Source of the DNA: a bacterium
GTDB lineage: Bacteria; Verrucomicrobiota; Verrucomicrobiia; Limisphaerales; RI-55
Assembly (NCBI GenBank): GCA_016124235.1
Contig: WGOC01000002.1
Coordinates: forward strand, 186,001-250,000
DNA: 64,000 nt
Reading direction: 5' to 3'
The notes beneath the pieces were generated by a model, which had not been told where the DNA came from, ran no database searches, and worked only from the letters and a program-made list of their open reading frames with translations. Position numbers and translations under genes: made by a program. This document shows positions 1 to 7,193 of this stretch, piece after piece (the stretch's first letter is position 1; every line of letters starts with the position of its first letter).

Positions 1-2
1 AC

Positions 3-3000
3 CAACGCACGACTTGCCTGCCCAAGGCAGACGGTGCGCGACGGCTGCTGGTTTCCGCTTTGCTTTTGACCACCCTGGCTGCGGTTCGTGCCGAATCGGA
101 AGTGCAGTTCAATCGCGATATCCGGCCCATTCTGGGCGCCAACTGTCTTGCCTGCCACGGACCGGATCCCGCCAACCGCAAAGCGGGGCTGCGACTGGAC
201 ACGAAGAAAGGCATGTATGGCCAAACCGACAAACACGGGGCGGTCGTCACGCCGGGCAAGCTCGAAGAAAGCGAACTGTGGCGGCGGATCACGACGACCG
301 ATGAAGACGATCACATGCCGCCGGCAAAGTCGCACAAGACGCTGACCGCCGCCCAAAAGGAGCTTTTCCGCGAATGGATCGTCCAAGGCGGCAAGTGGCA
401 GGATCATTGGGCGTTTATTCGGCCGGCACGCCCGGCAGTTCCCCAAAGTTCAGCTTTCAACACCGGCAAACCGGGCTCAACAATCCGCAATCCGATCGAC
501 GCGTTCATCGCCGCCAAGCTCGCGGAAAAAGGCCTGACGATGAATCACGAGGCCGATCGACGAACGCTGGCGCGTCGATTGGCGCTGGATTTGATCGGAC
601 TTCCGCCGACGCCGGCGCAGGTCGAACGCTTCGTCAACGACCAGTCGCCGGATTATTATGAGAATTACGTCGATGAATTGATGGCGAGCAAACAGTGGGG
701 CGAACATCGCGCGCGTTACTGGCTGGATGCCGCCCGCTATGCCGACACACATGGTCTGCACTTCGACAATTATCGCGAGATGTGGCCGTATCGCGACTGG
801 GTCATCCGCGCGTTCAACAAGAACGAAGCCTTTGACCAATTCGTGATCGAACAAATCGCCGGCGATCTACTCGATCATCCCACCGAGGATCAATTGATCG
901 CCACCGGCTTCCAGCGCTGCAACGCCACGACCAATGAGGGCGGCACGATCGAAGCCGAAAACCTCGCGTTCTACGCCAACGATCGCGTCACCACGACCGG
1001 CTGGGTGTTCCTCGGCCTGACGACCAATTGCAGCGCCTGCCACGATCACAAGTTTGATCCGTTTACTCAGAAGGATTTCTATTCGATGGCGGCCTTTTAC
1101 CGGAATACCGATCAAGGCGGCTTCGATTACAACTGGGGCGAAGGTGCAGTCTACATGGTGGCGCCGCAGGGCGACCACGATCGCGCGCGTTGGAAGGCGT
1201 TACCCGGAGAAATCAAACAAGCCGTAGTCGTGAACAAGCTACGGGAATCGTATGCCGACGACGCGTTCGCGAAATGGAAAGCAAAAGAGGAAAATCCAAA
1301 GCAGGCCAAGAAACTCAACAAAGCGCCGCTGCTCGGCGACGAGTATCTGCAGTTGGCTTTGAACAAAGCCGGCGACGGACTCGCGCCCGGCAAAGTTGAC
1401 GGCAAAGAACTGACGCTGACCGCCGATGCGCCGTTCGCCTGGCAGGACGGCCCGCTCGGTCCCGCTCCCATTCTCACCAAAACGAACTCGCTCAACCTCG
1501 GCGACGTCGGTGCATTCGATCAGACCAACGTCCTGAGTTTCTCGGCGTGGGTTTACCTGCCGCCGGATTTCAAAGGCAGCGGGTCCATCCTTGCGCGCAT
1601 GGCCGGCCCCGATGAACACAATCGCGGTTGGGACTTCTTCATCGACAACAAACGTTTCGGCATCCACGTGATCCATCGTTGGTCCAACTCCGCAATGAAG
1701 GCCCGCGCAAACGACGAAGTGCTCAAGCCCGGCGAATGGCAGCACATCGTCGCGACTTACGACGGTCAGGCCCGCGCCAAGGGTGTGAAGCTTTACCTGA
1801 ACGGCCAGGAGGTTGCCTCCGGCGGCGAAGCGGATCGTCTCGAAGAAACCGTCAAAGTCGATCTGCCGCTGCGTGTGGGTCGCCGCGAGAAGGACTTCAT
1901 TCTCGACGGTGTCGCCGTGCAGGATTTGCGCGTTTACCAGCGACGTCTGGACCCGGCTGAAATCCGTGCCCTGGCCATCGCGCCGAAGGTTTCCGAGTTG
2001 CTCACGCATCCGACAACAAACACGCCGCCGGCGGAAATCAAGCTCGCCGACAATGCCACCGACGAAGAAAAGAAAGCGGCGGAGGCGGCGAAGAAGAAAG
2101 CCGCGGAGGCTCAAAAGGCGCGTGATTTCGATGACCAATCGTTGAAGGATTATTTCACCGTGACGCAATTCGCTCCGACGCGCGACGCGCTCGAAGACAA
2201 GCTGGCACTGGTCGCCGAGCAGGAAACCATTCGCGCCGCCAGTCCGGTCGCTCACATTCAGCGCGAGAAAAAGGATTCCGTGCCGACGGCAAACATCCTC
2301 ATGCGCGGCCAGTACGATCACGTCGGTGACAAGGTTGAGGCCAACACGCCGGAATTCCTTCCGCCGATGCCGAAAGGCGCGCCGAGGAATCGCCTGGGTC
2401 TGGCAGAATGGCTCGTCGCCAGCGACAATCCACTCACCGCCCGCGTGACCGTGAATCGCTTCTGGCAGCAAATCTTTGGCACCGGCATCGTACGCACGGT
2501 TGAAGATTTTGGTGCCGTCGGCGAACCGCCCGTCAATCAACCGCTACTCGACTGGCTGGCAGTGGAATTCGAGGAAAGTGGCTGGGACGTGAAACATATT
2601 TTCAAACTCATGGTCATGTCCGCCGCTTACCGGCAGGAGGCGAAGGTCACGCCGGACAAATTGGAAAAGGATCCGGACAACCGTTATCTGAGCCGTGGTC
2701 CGCGCTTCCGGATGGACGCGGAAATGTTGCGGGATTATGCGCTGGCTACGAGCGGTCTCCTCGTCCCGAAGATTGGCGGGCCGAGCGTTAAGCCCTATCA
2801 ACCGCCCGGAGTTTGGGAAGCGGTGGCCATGCCCGAAAGCAACACGCGCCAGTACGAACAGGATTCCGGCGCTGCCCTCTACCGCCGCTCGATGTACACG
2901 TTCTGGAAACGCGCCGCGCCGCCGGCGTCGATGGATGTGCTGAACGCTCCAAACCGCGAGATTTGCACCGTGCGCCGCGAGCGCACCGACACGCCTTTGC

Positions 3001-3335
3001 AGGCGCTCGTGACGATGAATGGTCCCACGTTTGTCGAAGCTGCCCGCAAGCTCGCCGAGAATGCCTTTGGAGCCGCGCACGGGAGTGAGGATGGCGCCAT
3101 CGACGAAATGGCCCAACGTGTCCTGCTTCGTCCATTGACCGCCCGCGAGCACGAGGTGGTGCGCAGCACGCTCGAGAAAATGCAGACTTACTATGAGAAG
3201 CAACCCGACGCCGCCAAGGAGTTGCTGTCCGTCGGCGAATCCAAACCCGCGGACAACATTCCACCGACCAAGCTGGCCGCGCTTTCGATGGTCGCCAATC
3301 AATTGATGAACCTGGATGAAGTCCTGAACAAGTGA
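3..3335 (+). CDS. Planctomycete-type cytochrome c with DUF1549, LamG and DUF1553 domains (5' end outside window)
   Basis: Large exported heme protein of the PVC group. Numbering from a TTG at position 60, a CLACH heme site (C29, C32, H33) is followed by DUF1549 (about 145-350) ending in a second CSACH motif (C324, C327, H328), a LamG/concanavalin-like domain (about 485-640), a Lys/Ala/Glu-rich charged linker (about 660-695) and DUF1553 (about 775-1015). The frame stays open leftward to the window edge, and the residues before the TTG (RRLLVSALLLTTLAAVRA) form a typical signal peptide, so TTG 60 sits inside the signal sequence and the real start is probably upstream of the window. In PVC genomes such genes are usually paired with a DUF1501 gene, as here at 4052. 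The substrate is unknown; a role in periplasmic breakdown of complex organic matter is often suggested. The family call is firm, the function is not. Confidence 0.93.
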   Translation, partial: QRTTCLPKADGARRLLVSALLLTTLAAVRAESEVQFNRDIRPILGANCLACHGPDPANRKAGLRLDTKKGMYGQTDKHGAVVTPGKLEESELWRRITTTDEDDHMPPAKSHKTLTAAQKELFREWIVQGGKWQDHWAFIRPARPAVPQSSAFNTGKPGSTIRNPIDAFIAAKLAEKGLTMNHEADRRTLARRLALDLIGLPPTPAQVERFVNDQSPDYYENYVDELMASKQWGEHRARYWLDAARYADTHGLHFDNYREMWPYRDWVIRAFNKNEAFDQFVIEQIAGDLLDHPTEDQLIATGFQRCNATTNEGGTIEAENLAFYANDRVTTTGWVFLGLTTNCSACHDHKFDPFTQKDFYSMAAFYRNTDQGGFDYNWGEGAVYMVAPQGDHDRARWKALPGEIKQAVVVNKLRESYADDAFAKWKAKEENPKQAKKLNKAPLLGDEYLQLALNKAGDGLAPGKVDGKELTLTADAPFAWQDGPLGPAPILTKTNSLNLGDVGAFDQTNVLSFSAWVYLPPDFKGSGSILARMAGPDEHNRGWDFFIDNKRFGIHVIHRWSNSAMKARANDEVLKPGEWQHIVATYDGQARAKGVKLYLNGQEVASGGEADRLEETVKVDLPLRVGRREKDFILDGVAVQDLRVYQRRLDPAEIRALAIAPKVSELLTHPTTNTPPAEIKLADNATDEEKKAAEAAKKKAAEAQKARDFDDQSLKDYFTVTQFAPTRDALEDKLALVAEQETIRAASPVAHIQREKKDSVPTANILMRGQYDHVGDKVEANTPEFLPPMPKGAPRNRLGLAEWLVASDNPLTARVTVNRFWQQIFGTGIVRTVEDFGAVGEPPVNQPLLDWLAVEFEESGWDVKHIFKLMVMSAAYRQEAKVTPDKLEKDPDNRYLSRGPRFRMDAEMLRDYALATSGLLVPKIGGPSVKPYQPPGVWEAVAMPESNTRQYEQDSGAALYRRSMYTFWKRAAPPASMDVLNAPNREICTVRRERTDTPLQALVTMNGPTFVEAARKLAENAFGAAHGSEDGAIDEMAQRVLLRPLTAREHEVVRSTLEKMQTYYEKQPDAAKELLSVGESKPADNIPPTKLAALSMVANQLMNLDEVLNK

Positions 3336-3877
3336 CGCGAAAAGCGAAGATCTTCTGGACCACGATCATCCTGGGCAGTTTCCTGTTTCAGTCAGCGGTT
3401 TTGTTGCTACAGGCGGGATATTTCTCGACGCCGGGCGGCACACCCGATTCTGCCGGACATAAGCTTGGGTTCAACAACCCGATAACGTCCGGGCTCATTT
3501 GGATCATGCTCACGCACATAAGTCTAAAAGGACTCTTTGCTATTGGAGGATGGTATTTCTGGTTGTGTCCACTGGCCCATTTGATTGGCCTGCGGTTGAT
3601 CTGGACGAACGCATCGAGAAAAAATCGCATTGCTTTCTTCGGTGTCCAGACGGTCCTGTTTCCGCTGGGCTGGATACCCATGTTTTGGTTTACCCCGGTG
3701 ATGACACTCGCCGCAATGTTTGGAACCTTTGATGGCGAATCAATCACGGATGGGCCCATTAACATGTTTTTTGCCCACACGACCTGGTGGGAAATTTCTA
3801 TCGGAATGTGCGCCTACGAATTGTTCCTTCGTTCAATATTAACGACCACCAACGAAGTCGCCGAAGTGACTCCGTGA
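3332..3877 (+). CDS. Uncharacterised small membrane protein
   Basis: 181 residues with about four hydrophobic segments (roughly residues 8-28, 50-75, 95-122 and 135-168), so probably an inner-membrane protein. I do not recognise the family. The only plausible start is a GTG that overlaps the stop of the upstream cytochrome gene (GTGA overlap), which suggests translational coupling. It sits between the cytochrome gene and the DUF1501 gene, a pair that is normally adjacent, so it may be a recent insertion or a local accessory subunit. The sequence appears less GC-rich than its neighbours. Being real rests on length, hydrophobic pattern and the tight overlap. Confidence 0.6.
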   Translation: MTRKAKIFWTTIILGSFLFQSAVLLLQAGYFSTPGGTPDSAGHKLGFNNPITSGLIWIMLTHISLKGLFAIGGWYFWLCPLAHLIGLRLIWTNASRKNRIAFFGVQTVLFPLGWIPMFWFTPVMTLAAMFGTFDGESITDGPINMFFAHTTWWEISIGMCAYELFLRSILTTTNEVAEVTP

Positions 3878-3903
3878 AAACTTCGAATGCCGACAAGTGA
3901 AAA

Positions 3904-3987
3904 TCCGAATGACAAGCGCAGCATCGGCAAAGCCGTCCGAAGGTCGACGACGAATGCCGTCGACGCTTTGGCGACTGGTATTCGGAC
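3904..3987. repeat. Imperfect fold-back repeat
   Basis: The spacer before the DUF1501 gene can fold back on itself. TCCGAAT near 3904 pairs with ATTCGGA near 3979, and an inner GTCGACG / CGTCGAC pair closes the centre. The arms are imperfect. It resembles the compound palindromes elsewhere in the window but is more degraded. Confidence 0.4.
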
Positions 3988-4051
3988 ACGGGCATCCTTT
4001 CCAAACATTGTTATTGCACCGCGCGTCACTGCGCTCGACCAACATTAATTT

Positions 4052-5521
4052 ATGAGCTTGTTTGACGAATACGTCCGTTACGAAACCCGCCGGCAATTCT
4101 TTTCGCGTGGCAAGAACGCGCTGGGCTACGCCGCCCTGGCAACCTTGCTCGGGCCGAAGTTGAAGCTGTTTGCCGAAACGCCCAAACCTGCCGGGGGCGG
4201 CGCGATTCTCCCGAACTTTCCGCCCAACGTGAAACAGGTCATCTACCTGCACATGGTCGGCGGCCCATCGCAAATGGACCTGTTCGATTACAAGCCGGTG
4301 ATGGAAAAGTGGTACGATAAGGACCTTCCGGATTCAGTTCGTCAGGGGCAACGGCTGACCACGATGACTTCCGGTCAGAAGCGGTTTCCGATCGCGCCGT
4401 CGATGTGGCAATTTAAGCAGGCCGGCAAATGCGGCATGTGGATGAACACCGAGTTGCTTCCGTACACGGCCAAATGCGTCGACGACATGGCGTTCATTCG
4501 GTCGATGCACACCGATGCGATTAATCACGAACCGGCGATCCTGCAGATGCAAACCGGCAGCATGGTGCCGGGCCGGGCGTGCATCGGTTCCTGGGTCGCC
4601 TATGGCCTCGGCTCGATGAACCAGAACCTGCCCACCTTCTGCGTGCTCGTGGCGGAGCCGACCAACAAGGAACAGATCCAAGCCATCAGCGCACGGCTGT
4701 GGTCGAGCGGTTTTCTGTCGGGCGAATACGCCGGCGTCTCCTTCCGCAGCAAGGGCGACCCGATCCTCTTCATCAACAATCCTCCCGGCGTGCCCGGCCA
4801 ACTCCGGCGCGAACAACTCGACGGACTTCGCGCATTGAACGAATTGAATTATTCCCAGGTCGGCGATCCGGAAACGCACACGCGCATCCAGCAGTTTGAA
4901 ATGGCTTACCGGATGCAGACCAGTGTGCCGGAGTTGACCAATATCGCGAATGAACCGGAAAGCACTTACAAACTTTATGGCGAAGAAGCGCGCAAACCGG
5001 GCACGTTCGCCTACACGGCGGTACTCGCCCGGCGGCTGGTCGAACGCGGCGTGCGCTTCGTGCAGGTTTATCTGAACAACTGGGATCATCACGGCAACGT
5101 TGCCGGTCGCCTGCCGATGCAGTGCAAGGACATTGACCAGGCCACCTACGGTTTGATCAATGATCTCAAGGCGCGCGGGTTGTTCGACGAAACGTTAATC
5201 GTTTGGGGTGGCGAATTCGGTCGCACGATCTACAGCCAGGGCGGACTTTCCAAGGAAAACTACGGACGCGATCATCATCCGCGGTGCTTCACCATGTGGC
5301 TCGCCGGTGGCGGCATTAAGGGCGGTACCGTCGTCGGCGAGACGGACGATTTCTCCTACAACATCGTCAAGGATCCGGTGCACACGCGCGACCTGCACGC
5401 AACAATCCTGCGGGAGCTTGGGATCGATCACGACAAGTTCACTTACAAATATCAGGGCGTCGATATGAAGCTCACCGGCATCGATGCCGAAGCGTTTCCC
5501 GTAAACCAGATTCTGGCCTGA
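4052..5521 (+). CDS. DUF1501 family protein, Tat-exported
   Basis: 489 residues. DUF1501 proteins have an alkaline phosphatase/sulfatase-like fold and are abundant in Planctomycetes and Verrucomicrobia, typically beside a PSCyt/DUF1549/DUF1553 cytochrome as here. The N-terminus carries a twin-arginine signal (TRRQFFSRGKNALGYAAL, about residues 12-29), so the protein is probably exported folded. Family landmarks are GGPSQMDLFDYKP (about 70-82), the WGGEFGRT segment near residue 385, the GRDHHP stretch near 405 and a C-terminal HTRDLHATILRELGID region. No enzymatic activity has been established for the family as far as I know. The ATG at 4052 is the natural start because the Tat motif follows it closely. 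Confidence 0.93.
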   Translation: MSLFDEYVRYETRRQFFSRGKNALGYAALATLLGPKLKLFAETPKPAGGGAILPNFPPNVKQVIYLHMVGGPSQMDLFDYKPVMEKWYDKDLPDSVRQGQRLTTMTSGQKRFPIAPSMWQFKQAGKCGMWMNTELLPYTAKCVDDMAFIRSMHTDAINHEPAILQMQTGSMVPGRACIGSWVAYGLGSMNQNLPTFCVLVAEPTNKEQIQAISARLWSSGFLSGEYAGVSFRSKGDPILFINNPPGVPGQLRREQLDGLRALNELNYSQVGDPETHTRIQQFEMAYRMQTSVPELTNIANEPESTYKLYGEEARKPGTFAYTAVLARRLVERGVRFVQVYLNNWDHHGNVAGRLPMQCKDIDQATYGLINDLKARGLFDETLIVWGGEFGRTIYSQGGLSKENYGRDHHPRCFTMWLAGGGIKGGTVVGETDDFSYNIVKDPVHTRDLHATILRELGIDHDKFTYKYQGVDMKLTGIDAEAFPVNQILA

Positions 5522-5535
5522 CAACGGGTCCACGG

Positions 5536-5787
5536 ATGTCCGCGCAAACACCCATCTACAAAATCCGGACCCCGTACAAAAAATGCCGGCACTGCGGACA
5601 TCGCGTGCCAAATCCCTATGACACCGTGTGCCCGGAATGCCATATCCCGGCCGAGGATGCGAATCGCGCGATGGGCCGGGTTTCCAAGTGGGTTGTGGTT
5701 GCCCTCTGCTTGTTGCTCGTGCTATTCGCACTGCCCAAATTTCATCAACTCCTGCTCGAGCTGGCCGATCACCTGGGACGTCACTGA
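5536..5787 (+). CDS. Small zinc-ribbon membrane protein
   Basis: 83 residues. The N-terminal half has two C-x-x-C pairs (CRHCG and CPECH) spaced as in a zinc ribbon, and the C-terminal half has one transmembrane helix (VVVALCLLLVLFALP). It starts 14 bases after the DUF1501 stop, so it is likely cotranscribed. Its last bases overlap the end of the convergent rnc gene by 7 bases. Function unknown; a small membrane-anchored metal-binding accessory protein is one possibility. Confidence 0.75.
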   Translation: MSAQTPIYKIRTPYKKCRHCGHRVPNPYDTVCPECHIPAEDANRAMGRVSKWVVVALCLLLVLFALPKFHQLLLELADHLGRH

Positions 5788-6539
5788 CTGGATTTTTTCA
5801 ACTCCAGCAGGGCCGCCAGCGCCGCCGCACTTTCCGCAGTTTTCTTGCTCTTCCCTCTCCCCGAACCGAGTTGCCGGTTGCGATGATAAACGACGCACTC
5901 AAATTCGCGGTCGTGGTCAGGTCCACTGATCGAAACAATTTCGTAACGAGGCGGCTCGGCAGCGCCCATTTGCAGTAACTCCTGCAGTTCGCCCTTCGGG
6001 TTTTCGAGATTGGGCAGGTCGGTCAACTCCCCAAAGCCATCGCGGTAACAACGCTTCACAAAATCGTTCGCCGCCTCATAACCACCATCGAGGAAAATCG
6101 CGCCCACCAGCGCTTCGAAGGCGTCCGCCAACGCCGATTGCTTGTCGCGACCACCGCTCTGATCTTCACCGCGACTCAAAAGGAGATAGGCCCCCAGTGA
6201 AAGTTGGCGGGCCTGTTCAGCGAGCGTCAATTTGTTCACCAGTTGCGCGCGTGCCTTGGTCAAGGGGCCCTCGTCAAGATCGGGAAATTTCGCGAACAAC
6301 TCGCGTGTCAGTACGAGCTGCAAAACGGCGTCTCCGAGAAACTCCAGTCGTTGATTATGCTCGATGCGTACGCCAGCGTCGTACGCGAGTGACGGATGCG
6401 TCAACGCCTTACGCAGCAACCCAACGTCGTTGAAATCATAGCCGATGGCAGCCTGGAGATCCGGAAGTAAATTGGATTCATCGGCGGTCACAAAGTCATC
6501 ACGATTGATTTGTCGCGGGCGCCTCCGCCGGCTCGACAT
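5781..6539 (-). CDS. rnc: Ribonuclease III
   Basis: Double-strand-specific endoribonuclease that processes rRNA precursors and structured mRNAs. 252 residues: RNase III domain with signature NQRLEFLGDAV (62-72), second catalytic cluster ADAFEALVGAIFLDGG, then a C-terminal dsRNA-binding domain (NPKGELQELLQ through GKSKKTAESAAALAAL). By comparison with my memory of E. coli RNase III, the metal-binding Glu41, Asp45, Asp114 and Glu117 equivalents are present, but the Glu38 equivalent is Gln63. The start is uncertain: the ATG at 6539 overlaps the upstream gene by 41 bases, while a GTG near 6492 lies just after that gene's stop. The upstream C-x-x-C gene is probably cotranscribed. Confidence 0.95.
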   Translation of the reverse strand: MSSRRRRPRQINRDDFVTADESNLLPDLQAAIGYDFNDVGLLRKALTHPSLAYDAGVRIEHNQRLEFLGDAVLQLVLTRELFAKFPDLDEGPLTKARAQLVNKLTLAEQARQLSLGAYLLLSRGEDQSGGRDKQSALADAFEALVGAIFLDGGYEAANDFVKRCYRDGFGELTDLPNLENPKGELQELLQMGAAEPPRYEIVSISGPDHDREFECVVYHRNRQLGSGRGKSKKTAESAAALAALLELKKSSQ

Positions 6540-7095
6540 CGGTCGCCGGCGATTCGGTGTGCTCAGCGGCGACTTCCGCCGGTGGGTTCAAGCCGTGTTC
6601 CAGCAACTCCGCGACCTGGTGCTGCACGGCGTCCAATTGATCCAGTTGCAGATCGGGATCGGTGATTGTGAACAGGTCGAACGTCTTCGGTTGCTCGTAG
6701 ACAAATACCCGCCGACTATCGCGTTTAAACTGTTCCTTGATCTTCAGCTGACGTTTGCGCTCGAGCATCACCGCGAGAATGTACGCCGCCGCGCCGTACT
6801 GGGGATCGTTCAACTCGATCAACTTGCGCAACAGCGACTCGGCCGTGTCCTTTTGAATCGGCTCCGGCGGCGCCTCCGGTGGAGCTTCGTAAACGCCCTG
6901 CCAGTAGGAAATGAATCCCTTACGATCCGTGGCACCTTCGCCGTATTGCGATTCCCAGCATTTTTGGCAGACATCCAGCCGCACATAATCGCTCTTTTCG
7001 TCCGTCAGAACGGTGTGATACTTCTCCTTGTCGGCAAAGGAATTGCCACAAGCCTGGCAGTGGTGCGAGCGCGATTGAATGTTCCAGTCGTTCAT
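6499..7095 (-). CDS. Uncharacterised C-x-x-C protein upstream of rnc
   Basis: 198 residues from the ATG at 7095. The N-terminus MNDWNIQSRSHHCQACG begins a compact domain with two Cys pairs (CQACG and CQKCW) that look metal-binding. The centre is predicted helical (AESLLRKLIELNDPQYGAAAYILAVMLERKRQ), and the C-terminus is Ala/Glu/Pro-rich and probably disordered. The frame is open further upstream, but that extension would run into the neighbouring gene's 3' end at 7194, and the WNIQSRSH opening resembles short proteins I recall from verrucomicrobial genomes, so 7095 is preferred. A second ATG lies at 7131. Adjacent to and slightly overlapping rnc; function unknown. Confidence 0.8.
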   Translation of the reverse strand: MNDWNIQSRSHHCQACGNSFADKEKYHTVLTDEKSDYVRLDVCQKCWESQYGEGATDRKGFISYWQGVYEAPPEAPPEPIQKDTAESLLRKLIELNDPQYGAAAYILAVMLERKRQLKIKEQFKRDSRRVFVYEQPKTFDLFTITDPDLQLDQLDAVQHQVAELLEHGLNPPAEVAAEHTESPATDVEPAEAPATNQS

Positions 7096-7193
7096 CAGCC
7101 AAAAATGTCGTGTTTTTATCCGGGACGCCATTATTGGCGCGGGAGCCGCCAGCGGTGCAACTGGAATATCTGGCGGAAACCAGCAGCCGGAAG

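Noticed and set aside
1239..2540. 433-residue minus-strand frame
   Set aside because: Lies antisense within the cytochrome gene, in a GC-rich region where long antisense frames are expected; no motif.
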